Shown in pieces: positions 1 through 9,552 of a stretch of 64,000 nucleotides of DNA (positions are counted from its first letter, which is position 1; each line of letters opens with the position of its first letter). Source of the stretch: Ancylobacter polymorphus (GTDB lineage: Bacteria; Pseudomonadota; Alphaproteobacteria; Rhizobiales; Xanthobacteraceae); assembly GCF_030813495.1 (NCBI RefSeq), contig NZ_JAUSUI010000007.1, positions 124,001 to 188,000 of the forward strand. Direction: 5' to 3'. A program made the position numbers and the translations under genes. The notes under the pieces were generated by a model. The model saw only the letters and a program-made list of their open reading frames with translations, did no database searches and was not told where the DNA came from.

Positions 1-3
1 GCC

Positions 4-23
4 GCCGCCCGCCGGCGGGCGGC
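4..23. repeat. perfect 20-bp GC palindrome
   Basis: Two 10-base arms (GCCGCCCGCC and its complement) abut with no spacer. No stop codon is visible in the three plus frames here, so this may be the tail of a gene entering from the left or simply GC-rich intergenic DNA. No function is assigned. Confidence 0.4.
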
Positions 24-43
24 ATCGCCGAGGAGCCAGGCGA

Positions 44-75
44 AAAAGGCCGCACGGTTGCGCGCGCGGCCTTTT
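44..75. terminator. bidirectional intrinsic terminator
   Basis: A 10-bp perfect stem (AAAAGGCCGC / GCGGCCTTTT) encloses a 12-base GC-rich loop, with A-tract and T-tract forming the ends. It could end a gene entering from the left and mucR arriving from the right, although mucR stops about 105 bases away. Confidence 0.6.
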
Positions 76-180
76 CTCATTCGCTCTTACAACCTTGCGC
101 AAACCGCCAGCGGACCGTTGACGGTGCGTCTCAGGCCCACACTCGCCTGCCGGAGCGACAGGCTCCGGCGCGTGCGCGTC

Positions 181-645
181 TCAGGCCACCTTCTTGGCGC
201 GACCGCGCGGCTTGGCCGCCGGGGCCGGCGCAGGCTTCTTGCGCTGCTGGCCGAGGCCCATCTTCTTGGCCAGGTTCGAGCGCGCCTCGGCATAGCTGGG
301 GGCGACCATGGGATAGTCGTTCGGCAGGCCCCATTTGGCGCGGTATTCTTCCGGCGTCATGTTGTACTTCGTGCGCAGATGACGCTTCAGCGACTTGAAC
401 TTCAGCCCGTCTTCCAGGCAGATGATATATTCCGGCGTCACAGACTTCTTCACCGGCACCGCAGGCTTCAGCACCTCTTCGACGACAGCCGGAGCGGGAG
501 CGGAGAGGCGAAGCAGGGCGCCGTGGACCTTGGCGATCAGATCCGGAAGTTCGGCGGCGGGCACCGAGTTGTTGCCGACAAATGCCGCAACGACATCCGC
601 AGTGAGGCCGAGATAATCAGCCGACACGCTTTCCTGCTCAGACAT
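181..645 (-). CDS. mucR: MucR/Ros family transcriptional regulator
   Basis: A 154-residue DNA-binding regulator. Ros/MucR proteins are global regulators of exopolysaccharide, motility, cell cycle and virulence genes in Rhizobiales, usually binding AT-rich targets and repressing their own gene. The conserved block runs from about residue 70 to 125 (CLED at 76, LKRHL around 86-90, [13 protein letters not shown] at 96-108). The tail after 130 is basic and Ala/Pro/Lys-rich. The classical Cys-Cys-His-His zinc set is degenerate: Cys76, Asp79 and His89 are present, but the fourth position falls on Tyr94. A GGAGA site lies 7 bases before the ATG. The family call is firm; target genes cannot be read from the window. 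Confidence 0.93.
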   Translation of the reverse strand: MSEQESVSADYLGLTADVVAAFVGNNSVPAAELPDLIAKVHGALLRLSAPAPAVVEEVLKPAVPVKKSVTPEYIICLEDGLKFKSLKRHLRTKYNMTPEEYRAKWGLPNDYPMVAPSYAEARSNLAKKMGLGQQRKKPAPAPAAKPRGRAKKVA

Positions 646-671
646 CTATTTTCTCCATTGAGACTGAGATG

Positions 672-699
672 GATTTAACATCAAACGGGCAAACGTCAA
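672..699 (-). promoter_or_regulatory. candidate mucR promoter
   Basis: On the minus strand TTGACG (694-699) and TAAATC (672-677) are separated by 16 bases and lie about 27 bases before the mucR ATG. It fits a sigma-70-type promoter for a gene with a short leader. It was found by eye only. Confidence 0.45.
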
Positions 700-919
700 T
701 AAGCATTTGACAAGCAAAGCGGCGTCCATGTGGCAGCTTTCTCCGCTCTAAATGGAAAATACCACGGCGAACGTTCTGTTCCGGAGGCTTCCACTGACTC
801 ACGGCTTCGGCGCGGTGGCTTCTGACCAAGTCGAACGAAGTGACGCGCCGGAAAAGGTTTTTCGCCCGCGCCGGCCACGCGCGCCGCCAAGACTAAAAGG
901 GTGCCCTTGTACTGCCGCA

Positions 920-936
920 ACGTCACGGGGTGACGT
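920..936. promoter_or_regulatory. candidate operator, inverted repeat ACGTCAC-N3-GTGACGT
   Basis: Perfect 7-bp arms flank GGG. It lies between the end of the TenA-like gene and the mucR promoter region, so it could be a regulator site or the loop of a hairpin downstream of the TenA-like gene. A related GTCAC/GTGAC repeat with a longer spacer lies at 44938-44953. Confidence 0.35.
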
Positions 937-1051
937 CAGCAATGACCGAATGTGGCTAAAAATAAACGGATCGACATGCGCAATTTCTTGATGAGGCCGG
1001 TCGCTAAGTACAATCTCTGAGCGGCCGGGGTGCAGCCCACACTTACTCGAA

Positions 1052-1696
1052 TCACTCATAGATGTGATCAAAGAAAGCCCGTTCCAGCGTCACCGCGCGG
1101 CGGAAAAAGGCGGCGGCATCGGCGCGCCCGGCGTCGTCGATGACCGCGCCAACCCGGTCGAGCTCGCCGCGCAGCCAGGTGACGAAGCCACGGAAGCCAT
1201 CATTATTGTGCAGGGTGATCCACTCCGCATGCACGAAGTCCGGTGGCAGTGCCTCTCCCGGGCGGTCGGCCCAGCTCAAATAGAGCCATTCGGCAACGGT
1301 GAGTACGGCGAGGCAGTTGGCATAGCCGCGGCTGGCGGCGGCATCCTTCATCAGGGTCTGGAAGCCGGCAGTGGGCGCGGTGAGCACGGGATGCGCCCGC
1401 TCCGCCTCCGGCACGCCGAGCGCGACGAAGGCGCGCTGGAAATAGGTGTTCTCGTCGCTGGTGATCATGGCCGCGAACTGGGCGAAGCGGATGCGCGAGT
1501 CGAAGCGATCGGCGGTGGCGATGGCCATGCCAAGCAGAGCGACGAAACCGTCGATGAACTGATAGTCCTGCGCGAGGTAGCGGCGCATGACATCGGGCGC
1601 AACGGTGCCGGCGAAGATCTCGCGGACGAAACGGTGCTCGACACAGGCCTGCCAGTCCTGTGCGTTCACCTGCCGAAGTTCATTGCTGAAGCTCAT
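1052..1696 (-). CDS. TenA-family protein (thiaminase II-like aminohydrolase)
   Basis: A 214-residue all-helical TenA/PqqC-superfamily protein, normal family length. TenA enzymes hydrolyse aminopyrimidine breakdown products of thiamine or thiamine itself in the cytoplasm. The N-terminal YLAQDYQF block and the C-terminal LERAFFDHIYE block, which carries the conserved acidic residue, are recognisable. The active-site cysteine of classical TenA, just before the WLYY segment, appears replaced: the sequence here reads VAEWLYLSW. That suggests a TenA_E-like or otherwise diverged member. No thiamine genes adjoin; the gene sits beside a purine catabolism cluster, so a role on another amino-heterocycle is possible. 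Exact reaction uncertain. Confidence 0.8.
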   Translation of the reverse strand: MSFSNELRQVNAQDWQACVEHRFVREIFAGTVAPDVMRRYLAQDYQFIDGFVALLGMAIATADRFDSRIRFAQFAAMITSDENTYFQRAFVALGVPEAERAHPVLTAPTAGFQTLMKDAAASRGYANCLAVLTVAEWLYLSWADRPGEALPPDFVHAEWITLHNNDGFRGFVTWLRGELDRVGAVIDDAGRADAAAFFRRAVTLERAFFDHIYE

Positions 1697-1849
1697 CGTT
1701 TCCTCTCCGCCGTGTGCCCGTCGTCGGGAGTTTATCTAGAGCCCTTTGCAGACAAGTGAAATCATGAACTCCAGAAGAGCGACGCTATCCTTAACGCGAG
1801 CCGGCCCGTCACGCCGGCAAGGTAATAAATCAGCCGCTGGCGGCGCCGC

Positions 1850-2659
1850 TCACATGCGGATCGACTGCCCGCCATCGACGACGAGCACATGCCCGTTGAC
1901 GAAGGAGGCCTCATTCGAAGCCAGGAACACCGCCGCGGCGCCGATTTCCGGCGGATGGCCCCAGCGGCCGATGGGCACGCGGGTGTCCACGAAGGCGGAA
2001 AAGGCGGCGTCGGCGACCAGGCCGGCATTGGTTTCGGTGGCGAACATGCCGGGCGCGATGGCGTTGCTGGTGATGCCGGCCCGGGCATAGTCCACCGCCA
2101 GCGCCCGCATCAGCCCGGAGAGCCCGGCCTTGGCGGCGGTGTAGACCGGGTCGTGCCGATTGGCGATGTGGGCGGCGATGGAGGTGACGGTGATCAGCCG
2201 GCCATGGCGGTGGGCCGCCATGTGCTCGGCCGCCTCGCGCGCCAACAGCATCGGGCCGACGAGGTCGGTGGCGATCAGCGCCTCGGCCTCTCCGGCGGTG
2301 AAGTCCTTCAGCGGCCGGCGGTCGCGAGCGCCGACATTGTTGACCAAAATGTCGAGCCGGCCGTGTTCCGCCGCGATGGCGGCGATGGCCGCGCGACCGG
2401 CAGCGGTGTCGGCGACATCGAACGGAGCGATGCCGACGGGACGGCCCGTGGCCGCCGCCAGCGCCGTCGCCGCCGCCTCCAGCCGCCCCATATGCCGGCC
2501 ATTGATGATGACCTGCGCGCCGGCGGCGGCGAGCGCCTTCGCCATTTCGAAGCCGAGCCCGCGCCCGGCTCCGGTCACCAGCGCGATCCGCCCATCGAGG
2601 CGGAAGGGGCGCGGCAGGGGGGCGGGTACAGAGGAGGCGGAAGGCGGTAAAATAGTCAT
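1850..2659 (-). CDS. SDR family oxidoreductase, gluconate 5-dehydrogenase-like
   Basis: A 269-residue classical short-chain dehydrogenase when started at the ATG at 2659; the longer open frame upstream is low-complexity and lacks family character. It shows the Rossmann motif TGAGRGLG (about residues 21-28), the NNVG structural motif, the catalytic YxxxK as YTAAK, and a C-terminal VVDGGQ block. Such proteins oxidise or reduce sugars, polyols or keto acids with NAD(P). It is divergent from the urate oxidase operon across a 202-base gap containing an inverted repeat, so it may be co-regulated with purine catabolism. Substrate unknown. Confidence 0.85.
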   Translation of the reverse strand: MTILPPSASSVPAPLPRPFRLDGRIALVTGAGRGLGFEMAKALAAAGAQVIINGRHMGRLEAAATALAAATGRPVGIAPFDVADTAAGRAAIAAIAAEHGRLDILVNNVGARDRRPLKDFTAGEAEALIATDLVGPMLLAREAAEHMAAHRHGRLITVTSIAAHIANRHDPVYTAAKAGLSGLMRALAVDYARAGITSNAIAPGMFATETNAGLVADAAFSAFVDTRVPIGRWGHPPEIGAAAVFLASNEASFVNGHVLVVDGGQSIRM

Positions 2660-2821
2660 GATGAACTCGGCGTGGGCAGGGGCGCGCAGTTTCGCCTGCC
2701 CGGCGGGCGGGCGCCACCCGCTTCCGCGGCATGTGCGCCGCTTGCGTTCGGTCCGGACGTTCCGGGTGACTTCCGCGCCGCGCGCCGCGGTGCCAGACTG
2801 GCATCGGTTTCGCATAAGTGA

Positions 2822-2834
2822 TCGTTCCGAACGA
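2822..2834. promoter_or_regulatory. candidate operator upstream of uricase operon
   Basis: TCGTTC-C-GAACGA is a perfect 6+1+6 inverted repeat located 28 bases before the uricase ATG, between divergent genes. Its size and position suit a MarR-, GntR- or LacI-type regulator site. No cognate regulator gene lies next to it, so the assignment is speculative. Confidence 0.4.
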
Positions 2835-2861
2835 CCGATCCGCAGCCGGGGGACAGTGCCG

Positions 2862-3701
2862 ATGCCGCTCATTTCCAACAGCTACGGCAAGGGCCGCGTG
2901 CGCATCATGCGCGTTGAGCGCGACAGCCCCCGCCATGAGGTGCGCGAGCTTTCCGTGCAGGCGATGCTGACCGGCGACTTCGCCGCCGCCTATACGCAGG
3001 GCGACAACCGGCAGGTCATCGCCACCGATTCGATCAAGAACATCATCAACATCGTTGCCCGCGACCATGTCGGGGCGGAGAACGAAGTGTTCGCCGGCGT
3101 GCTGGCGCAGTATTTCCTCGATCGCTACCCCCATGTCGCCGGCGTCGCCATCACTGCCCATGAGACGAAATGGCGGCGGATCGAGGTCGAGGGCGCCCCG
3201 CACGACCACGCCTTCGTGCTCGACGGCAATGGCCGGCCCGTCGTCCGGCTGGAGGCGACGCGCGAGGACAGCCGCCTCGCCTCCGGCGTCGAGGGCTTCA
3301 CCTTCCTCAAGACCACGCAGTCGGGCTGGGAGGATTACTGGTTCGACGAGGCGACGACGCTGAAGCCGACCGCCGACCGGCTGTTCGCCACCGCGATGGA
3401 GGCGCAGTGGCGCTGGAGCGGGGTGCCTGAGAGTTACGCCGCCGCCAATGCGGCGGTGCTCGACGCGGCGCTGAAAGTGTTCGCCACCACCTACAGCCCG
3501 GGTGTGCAGGCGACGCTGTACCAGATGGGCGAGGCGGTGCTGGCCGCCGTGCCCGAGGTGGCCGAGATCTCCATGGCCTGCCCGAACAAGCATTACCTCC
3601 CCATCGACCTCTCGCCCTTCGGCCGTGCCTTTGACGGGCAGGTCTTCACCCCGACCGACGAGCCGCACGGCCAGATCGTCTGCACCGTCGGGCGGGGCTG
3701 A
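2862..3701 (+). CDS. urate oxidase (factor-independent urate hydroxylase)
   Basis: A 279-residue cofactor-free uricase converting urate, O2 and water to 5-hydroxyisourate and H2O2. Features of the family's active site are visible: Lys10 in NSYGKG, Thr55 in VIATDSIKN, and a C-terminal His244 in CPNKHYLPIDL, matching the Lys/Thr/His set of uricases. Length agrees with bacterial uricases (about 280-330). The start at 2862 gives the conserved N-terminus; the open frame extends far upstream without homologous character. It is the first gene of a five-gene operon in which the last gene encodes the next two steps to allantoin. Confidence 0.93.
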   Translation: MPLISNSYGKGRVRIMRVERDSPRHEVRELSVQAMLTGDFAAAYTQGDNRQVIATDSIKNIINIVARDHVGAENEVFAGVLAQYFLDRYPHVAGVAITAHETKWRRIEVEGAPHDHAFVLDGNGRPVVRLEATREDSRLASGVEGFTFLKTTQSGWEDYWFDEATTLKPTADRLFATAMEAQWRWSGVPESYAAANAAVLDAALKVFATTYSPGVQATLYQMGEAVLAAVPEVAEISMACPNKHYLPIDLSPFGRAFDGQVFTPTDEPHGQIVCTVGRG

Positions 3702-3730
3702 GCAGCGGGAAGGGCGACGGGGATCGGCCG

Positions 3731-4564
3731 ATGGACCTCAACACGGTTTCCGAGGTGCTGCGTCCGCGCGCACGGGCGGAGCTTCCCGCCGCCGGTGCGG
3801 GCGACGCGGTGCTCGGCGGCGGCACCTGGCTGTTCTCCGAGCCGCAGCCTTCGGTACGGCGGCTGGTCGATCTCTCCGGCTTCGGGTGGGAGCCTGTCCG
3901 CGCCGGAGCGGGCGGGCTGAGCGTTGCCGCGACCTGCACCATTGCCGAACTCGCCGGCTTCGAGCCGCCGGTGGAGTGGCGGGCGGCCTTTCTCATCCGC
4001 GAATGCTGCCGCTCTTTCCTCGCCTCGTTCAAGATATGGAACATGGCGACGGTGGGCGGGAATATCTGCCTCGGCCTGCCGGCCGGGCCGATGATCTCCC
4101 TCGCCGTGGCGCTGGAAGGCGAGGGCGTGCTGTGGGGGCCGGACGGGGCCGAACGGCGGGTCCGCATCGCCGATCTCGTGCGCGGCCCGCGCGAGGTGGC
4201 GCTTGCGCCGGGGGAGGTGCTGCGCACGGTGGAGCTGCCGGCACGGGCGCTGCGCCGCCGCGCCGCCTTCCGTCGCGCCTCGCTGACCCCGCTCGGCCGC
4301 TCCGGCGTGCTGCTGATCGGCACGCGCGCGCCAGACGGCGCCTTCGCGCTCACGGTGACGGCCGCCACAAGGCGGCCGGTGGAAATCGCCTTTCCCGCTT
4401 TGCCGGGCCCGGCCGACCTCGCCGCGCGGCTCGCGGCGGCGATCCCGGAGACGCTCTATTATGACGACATGCACGGGCGGCCGCACTGGCGCCGCCACAT
4501 GACGCATCTTCTGGCGCAGGACATCCGCGACGAACTGAACGAACCGGGTGAGGGGCGCGCGTGA
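3731..4564 (+). CDS. FAD-binding subunit of molybdenum hydroxylase (xanthine dehydrogenase-like)
   Basis: A 277-residue CoxM/XdhB-FAD-type flavoprotein. The two FAD pyrophosphate-binding loops are visible as LGGGTWLFS (about residues 28-36) and [16 protein letters not shown] (about 103-118). It would carry electrons from the [2Fe-2S] clusters of the next gene product to NAD or another acceptor. It starts 29 bases after uricase and overlaps the next gene by four bases, so the two subunits are translationally coupled. Being a free subunit is notable, because in standard bacterial xanthine dehydrogenase the FAD domain is fused to the iron-sulphur domain. Confidence 0.88.
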   Translation: MDLNTVSEVLRPRARAELPAAGAGDAVLGGGTWLFSEPQPSVRRLVDLSGFGWEPVRAGAGGLSVAATCTIAELAGFEPPVEWRAAFLIRECCRSFLASFKIWNMATVGGNICLGLPAGPMISLAVALEGEGVLWGPDGAERRVRIADLVRGPREVALAPGEVLRTVELPARALRRRAAFRRASLTPLGRSGVLLIGTRAPDGAFALTVTAATRRPVEIAFPALPGPADLAARLAAAIPETLYYDDMHGRPHWRRHMTHLLAQDIRDELNEPGEGRA

Positions 4565-7287
4565 GGCTCACCGTCAATGGCCGGTCCGTCGAGACCGAGG
4601 CCCGGCCGGGCCAGTGCCTGCGCACCCTGTTGCGCGAACTGGGCTGGTTCGGGGTGAAGAAGGGTTGCGATGCCGGCGATTGCGGTGCCTGCACGGTGCA
4701 TCTCGACGGCCGGCCGGTGCATAGCTGCGTCACTCCCGCGTTCCGCGCCGAGGGGCGGGCGGTCACCACCATTGAGGGGCTGGCGGACACGGCCGAGGGC
4801 GGCGGCCTGCACCCGATGCAGGAGGCGTTCCTTGCGGCGCAAGGCTTTCAGTGCGGCTTCTGCACCGCCGGCATGGTGATGACGTCAGCCGCGCTCGACC
4901 AGGGCCAGAGGGCGGATCTGCCGGACGCGCTCAAGGGCAATCTGTGCCGCTGCACCGGCTATGCCGCCATCGCCGATGCGGTGGCCGGGATCGCGACGGT
5001 GGAGGGCGATCCGACCGAGGCGCGCGTCGGCCGCAGCGTGGCGGCGCCGGCCGGGCCGGCGATCGTCACCGGCGCGGCGCGCTACACGATGGATGTGGCG
5101 CCGGAGGGCGACCTGGCGGGGCTTCTGCATATGAAGCTGCTGCGCTCGCCGCACCCGCACGCGCGCATCCGCGCCATCGACACGGCGGCGGCGCTGGCGC
5201 TGCCGGGGGTGGTGGCGGTGCTGACGCATGAGGACGCGCCTTCCCGCCTGTTCTCATCCGCCCGGCACCACCACGCCACCGACGATGCCGACGACACCCG
5301 CGTGCTCGACGATGTGGTGCGCCATATCGGCCAGCGCGTGGCCGCGGTGGTGGCGGTGAGCGAACAGGCGGCGGAGGCCGGTTGCGCAACGCTGTGCGTG
5401 GATTATGAGCCGCTGCCGGCGGTGTTCGACCCGGAGGAGGCGATGCGCCCCGGCGCGCCGCTGGTACATGGCGACAAGGGGCCGGACAGCCGCATCGCGG
5501 ACGCCTCCCGCAACATTGCCGCCGCGCTGGCAGGCGGGGTCGGGGATATCACCGCCGGCTTGGCTGCCGCCGATGTGATCCATGAGGCGACCTATGAGAG
5601 CCAGCGCGTCCAGCACGCGCATCTGGAAACCCATGGCTGCATTGGCTGGCGCGACGCGGATGGCCGGCTGGTGATCCGCAGCTCCACTCAGACGCCCTTC
5701 CTTACCCGCGACGCGCTGGCGGCGCTCTATGACCTGCCGCGCGAGAGCGTGCGCGTCTTCGCCGCGCGGGTGGGTGGCGGCTTTGGCGGCAAGCAGGAAA
5801 TGCTCACCGAGGACATCGTGGCGCTGGCGGTGCTGAAGACCGGGCGGCCGGTGAAGCTGGAATATACCCGCGCCGAGCAGTTCGCCGCCTCCACCAGCCG
5901 CCACCCGATGAAGGTGACGGTGACGCTCGGCGCGACGCGGGAGGGGCGGCTCACCGCCTTGTCGATGCGGATGCTGCTGAACACCGGCGCTTATGGCAAC
6001 CATGCGGCGGGCGTGTTGTTTCACGGCTCGGGCGAGAGCGTCGCGCTGTATAATTGCCCGAACAAGCGGGTGGAGGGTTGGTCGGTCTACACAAATTCCC
6101 TGCCCAGCGGCGCCTTTCGCGGCTATGGGCTGAGCCAGACCATCTTCGCGGTGGAATCGGCCATGGACGAGCTGGCGCATAAGCTTGGCATGGACCCCAT
6201 GACGCTGCGGCGGCTGAACATGGTGCGGCCGGGCGATGCGATGGTCTCCTCCGGTCCGCCGCACCACGATGTCGAGATGGGCAGCTACGGGCTCGACCAG
6301 TGCCTAGACCGGGTGGAGGCGGAACTGGCCAAGCCCTTGCCGGCGCGGCTGGGTCCGGACTGGCACGTTGGGCGCGGCGTCGCGGCGGCAATGATCGACA
6401 CCATTCCCCCGCGCGGCCATGTCGCGCAGACCCGGCTGACGCTGACCACCGACGGAACCTACGAACTGCGCATCGGCACGGCGGAGTTCGGCAACGGCAC
6501 CACCACCGTGCATGTGCAGATCGCCGCCACGCTGCTCGGCGCGCGGCCGGAGCAGATAAGCGTGCGCCAGTCCGACACCGCCCATGTCGACCACGACACC
6601 GGCGCCTATGGCTCGACCGGCACGGTGGTGGCCGGCAGCGCGACGCAGGCGGCGGCGGAAAGGCTGGCGGAAACGATCCGCGCGGCGGCCGCCGCCCGGC
6701 TGGGCGTGCCGGCCGAGGCTTGCCGGATCGAGGGCGAGGCGGTGGTGGCGGGGGAGAGGCGCATTGCCCTCGCCGCGCTGGCGCCGTTGGAGGCGGTGGG
6801 CGATGCGGGCGGTAGCCCGCGCTCGGTGGCGTTCAATGTGCAGGGTTTCGAGGTCGCGGTGCATGGGCGCAGCGGCGAAATCCGTATCCTGCGCTCCGTC
6901 CATGCGGCGGATGCCGGCACGGTGGTCAACCCCATGCAGTGCCGGGGCCAGGTGGAGGGTGGCGTCGCCCAGGCGATCGGCGCCGCGCTCTATGAACGGC
7001 TGATGATGGATGAGGTGGGCGCGGTGACCAATGCCAGCTTTCGCGGCTACCATATACCGGCCTTTGCCGATGTGCCGCGCACGCAGGTGTTCTTCGCCGA
7101 GACGTTTGATTCCATCGGCCCGCTGGGAGCGAAATCGATGAGCGAGAGCCCGTTCAATCCGGTGGCGGCGGCGCTCGCCAATGCGATCTTCGACGCCACC
7201 GGCGTGCGGCTGCGCGCCACGCCTTTCGTGGCCGATGAACTCTATGCGCTTCTGCCCGCCCAGGCGGCGAAGGAGGCCGCGTCATGA
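4561..7287 (+). CDS. fused [2Fe-2S]/molybdopterin subunit, xanthine dehydrogenase-like
   Basis: 908 residues from a GTG overlapping the previous stop. Residues 1-150 hold two [2Fe-2S] clusters: the plant-type set Cys36, Cys41, Cys44, Cys56, then CGFC and CRCTGY. The remainder is the molybdenum-binding domain pair, with [18 protein letters not shown] (the Arg aligns with the purine-binding Arg of xanthine dehydrogenases) and MSESPFNP (its Glu aligns with the catalytic Glu). The reaction is probably hypoxanthine/xanthine to urate, judging from flanking guanine deaminase and uricase. The layout matches FAD-less aldehyde oxidoreductases of about 907 residues, but a separate FAD gene precedes it. 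No XdhC-type maturation gene lies in the window. Confidence 0.88.
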   Translation: MRLTVNGRSVETEARPGQCLRTLLRELGWFGVKKGCDAGDCGACTVHLDGRPVHSCVTPAFRAEGRAVTTIEGLADTAEGGGLHPMQEAFLAAQGFQCGFCTAGMVMTSAALDQGQRADLPDALKGNLCRCTGYAAIADAVAGIATVEGDPTEARVGRSVAAPAGPAIVTGAARYTMDVAPEGDLAGLLHMKLLRSPHPHARIRAIDTAAALALPGVVAVLTHEDAPSRLFSSARHHHATDDADDTRVLDDVVRHIGQRVAAVVAVSEQAAEAGCATLCVDYEPLPAVFDPEEAMRPGAPLVHGDKGPDSRIADASRNIAAALAGGVGDITAGLAAADVIHEATYESQRVQHAHLETHGCIGWRDADGRLVIRSSTQTPFLTRDALAALYDLPRESVRVFAARVGGGFGGKQEMLTEDIVALAVLKTGRPVKLEYTRAEQFAASTSRHPMKVTVTLGATREGRLTALSMRMLLNTGAYGNHAAGVLFHGSGESVALYNCPNKRVEGWSVYTNSLPSGAFRGYGLSQTIFAVESAMDELAHKLGMDPMTLRRLNMVRPGDAMVSSGPPHHDVEMGSYGLDQCLDRVEAELAKPLPARLGPDWHVGRGVAAAMIDTIPPRGHVAQTRLTLTTDGTYELRIGTAEFGNGTTTVHVQIAATLLGARPEQISVRQSDTAHVDHDTGAYGSTGTVVAGSATQAAAERLAETIRAAAAARLGVPAEACRIEGEAVVAGERRIALAALAPLEAVGDAGGSPRSVAFNVQGFEVAVHGRSGEIRILRSVHAADAGTVVNPMQCRGQVEGGVAQAIGAALYERLMMDEVGAVTNASFRGYHIPAFADVPRTQVFFAETFDSIGPLGAKSMSESPFNPVAAALANAIFDATGVRLRATPFVADELYALLPAQAAKEAAS

Positions 7288-8648
7288 GCGGGAGCCTTCA
7301 ATCGCGGGTGCTGCGCGGGCCGGCGGCCACGCTGGCGGGCAATCCGTTCGAGCAGCCCTCGCGCGGCTGCCTCATCACCCATGATGACGCGCTCATCATC
7401 ATCGAGGACGGGCGGATCGCCGCCTTCGGCCCCTATGCGGAGCTCAACGACACGCTGCCTGAGGGCGTCGCGGTGGAGCATTATCCCGGCCATCTTCTCG
7501 TGCCCGGTTTCATCGACGCGCATGTGCATTATCCGCAGATGCAGGTGATCGGCGCCTTCGGCACGCAATTGCTGGAATGGCTGGAGACCTACACCTTTCC
7601 CGCCGAGATGAGTTTTGCCGATGCCGGCCATGCCGGGCGGGTGGCGCATCTGTTCCTGCGCGAATTGCTGCGCGCCGGCACCACCACGGCGATGGTGTAT
7701 TGCACCATGCATCCGCAATCGGTGGACGCTTTCTTCACCGAGGCGGCACGGTTCGATGCGCGGATGATAGCCGGCAAAGTACTGATGGACCGACACGCGC
7801 CGGCGGGCCTGCTCGACACGGCCCAGCGCGGCTATGATGAAAGCCTCGCGCTGATCGAGCGCTGGCATGGGCGGGGCCGGGCGCTCTACTGCGTCACGCC
7901 GCGCTTCGCGCCGACCTCGACCGACGCCCAGCTCGACGCCGCCGGGGCACTGCTCAAGACACGGGACGGCCTCTTCCTGCAGACGCATCTGTGCGAGAAC
8001 CTGGCCGAAATCGAATGGGTGCGCGACCTCTTCCCCGCCCGCGCCTCCTATCTCGATGTCTATGCCCATGCCGGGCTGGTGGGCCCGCGCTCCATGTTCG
8101 GCCATGGCATCCATCTGCATGAAGGGGATTTCTGCACCTGCCACCAGGCGGGGGCGGCGCTGGCGCATTGCCCGACCTCCAACCTCTTTCTCGGCAGCGG
8201 CCTTTTCCGGCTGTTCGAGGCGGTGGACCCGCGCCGGCCGGTGAAAGTGGCGCTGGGCACCGATGTCGGCGGGGGCACGTCGCTGTCGCAGCTGCAGACG
8301 CTGAACGAGGCCTACAAGGTGGCGGCCATGGTCGGTCACAAGCTTGACGCGGTGCAGGGCTTTTATCTCGCCACTCTGGGCGGGGCGCGGGCGCTGGGGC
8401 TCGAGGATCGCATCGGCCGGCTGGCGCCGGGAATGGAGGCCGATATCTGCGTGCTCGACCCGAAGGCGACCCCGTTGATGGCGTTCCGCGCCGGCTATTG
8501 CGCCTCGATGGAGGAATTGCTGTTTCTCCTGATGACCTTGGGCGACGACCGGGCGGTGCGCGCCACCTATGTCGCCGGCCGCCCCGTCTATGACCGCGAC
8601 CGGTCGGGCGATCCGTTCCGGCCCGCGCATGGTGAGGAACAACCGTGA
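7284..8648 (+). CDS. guaD: guanine deaminase
   Basis: A 454-residue amidohydrolase that deaminates guanine to xanthine and ammonia. Zinc ligands are recognisable as His80 and His82 in DAHVHYPQ (the Tyr-Pro-Gln extension is typical of guanine deaminases), HLCEN, HGIHL and the Asp in GTDVGGG. The length fits the family. It overlaps the preceding gene by ATGA and the next by GTGA, placing it inside the coupled operon, where it feeds xanthine to the molybdenum enzyme. Confidence 0.93.
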   Translation: MSGSLQSRVLRGPAATLAGNPFEQPSRGCLITHDDALIIIEDGRIAAFGPYAELNDTLPEGVAVEHYPGHLLVPGFIDAHVHYPQMQVIGAFGTQLLEWLETYTFPAEMSFADAGHAGRVAHLFLRELLRAGTTTAMVYCTMHPQSVDAFFTEAARFDARMIAGKVLMDRHAPAGLLDTAQRGYDESLALIERWHGRGRALYCVTPRFAPTSTDAQLDAAGALLKTRDGLFLQTHLCENLAEIEWVRDLFPARASYLDVYAHAGLVGPRSMFGHGIHLHEGDFCTCHQAGAALAHCPTSNLFLGSGLFRLFEAVDPRRPVKVALGTDVGGGTSLSQLQTLNEAYKVAAMVGHKLDAVQGFYLATLGGARALGLEDRIGRLAPGMEADICVLDPKATPLMAFRAGYCASMEELLFLLMTLGDDRAVRATYVAGRPVYDRDRSGDPFRPAHGEEQP

Positions 8649-9532
8649 CGCATCCCGTCTCCCTCGACACGCTCAACACGCTCGACCGCGAAGGTTTCAT
8701 CGCCGCGCTGGACGGCATTTTCGAGCACGCGCCCTGGGTGGCGGAGGCTGCCTTCGCCCATGCGCCCTTCGCCACCGTCTCGGCACTGCACGAGGCGCTG
8801 ATGGCTTGCGTGTGGGCGCGGCCGGAGGCGGAGCGTATCGCCTTCGTCGCGGCGCATCCCGACCTCGCCGGCAAGGCGGCGCGGGCCGGCGACATCGCCC
8901 CCGCCTCAGTGTCGGAACAGGCGGGGCTGGGGCTCGACCGGCTGTCGGATGCCGAGTTCGCCCGCTTCGAGCGGCTCAACGCCGCCTATCGCGCCCGCTT
9001 CGGCTTTCCCTTCGTCATCTGCGTGCGGCGGCAGACCCGCGACGCGCTGCTCGACGCCTTCGAGGCGCGCCTCTTGCACAAGCGTGACGAGGAACTTGCC
9101 GCCGCCTTGGTCGAAATCGGCCACATCACCGCGCTGCGGCTGGTGGAGCGGGTGACGGGCCCCGGCCTGCCGAACGTGCATGGCCGGCTGTCCACCCATG
9201 TGCTCGACACCCATAGAGGCGGGCCGGCGCAGGGCGTGCGGGTGGAGCTCTACGAGGTGGGGGCGAGCGCGCGGGCGCTTCTCACCGAGGCGGTGACCAA
9301 TGCGGACGGGCGCACCGACGCGCCGCTGATCTCCGGCGCGCCGCTGCGGGCGGGCCGCTATGAGCTGCTGTTTCATGTCGGCGCCTATTTCGCGGCGCGC
9401 GGGCTCGATGTGCCCGGCCCGGCCTTCCTCGACACGGTGCCGCTCCGCTTCGGCATCGCCGAGCCGGAGGGGCACTATCATGTGCCGCTGGTGGTGACGC
9501 CGTGGAGCTATTCCACCTATCGCGGCAGTTGA
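8645..9532 (+). CDS. bifunctional OHCU decarboxylase / 5-hydroxyisourate hydrolase
   Basis: 295 residues starting at a GTG. The N-terminal part (about 1-170) is a UraD-type OHCU decarboxylase with the catalytic HPDLAG and a GFPFV segment. The C-terminal part (about 178-295) is a transthyretin-related hydrolase with LSTHVLDTH at its start and the terminal YRGS signature. Together they convert 5-hydroxyisourate through OHCU to S-allantoin. The order mirrors plant allantoin synthase, and similar fusions are known in bacteria. It closes the operon and overlaps guanine deaminase by four bases. No allantoinase gene is in the window. Confidence 0.93.
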   Translation: MTHPVSLDTLNTLDREGFIAALDGIFEHAPWVAEAAFAHAPFATVSALHEALMACVWARPEAERIAFVAAHPDLAGKAARAGDIAPASVSEQAGLGLDRLSDAEFARFERLNAAYRARFGFPFVICVRRQTRDALLDAFEARLLHKRDEELAAALVEIGHITALRLVERVTGPGLPNVHGRLSTHVLDTHRGGPAQGVRVELYEVGASARALLTEAVTNADGRTDAPLISGAPLRAGRYELLFHVGAYFAARGLDVPGPAFLDTVPLRFGIAEPEGHYHVPLVVTPWSYSTYRGS

Positions 9533-9552
9533 GGGGCGGGCCAGAGCCCGCT

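Larger units (their letters stand above)
646..1051. other. 406-base intergenic region between tenA-like gene and mucR
   Basis: The stretch is lower in GC than its surroundings near mucR. It holds the candidate mucR promoter and an inverted repeat at 920-936. Short open frames here have no coding character or convincing ribosome binding site. Low-GC DNA upstream of mucR would suit MucR autoregulation, which is known for the family but is not demonstrated here. Confidence 0.6.

Noticed and set aside
707-735. plus-strand TTGACA as a promoter
   Set aside because: No acceptable -10 element lies at 16-18 bases, and there is no plus-strand gene downstream.
1911-3668. 585-codon minus-strand open frame across the uricase gene
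   Set aside because: It is the antisense shadow of the uricase and SDR region in GC-rich DNA; composition is Arg/Gly/His-rich and no family motif is visible, whereas the plus frame encodes a clear uricase.
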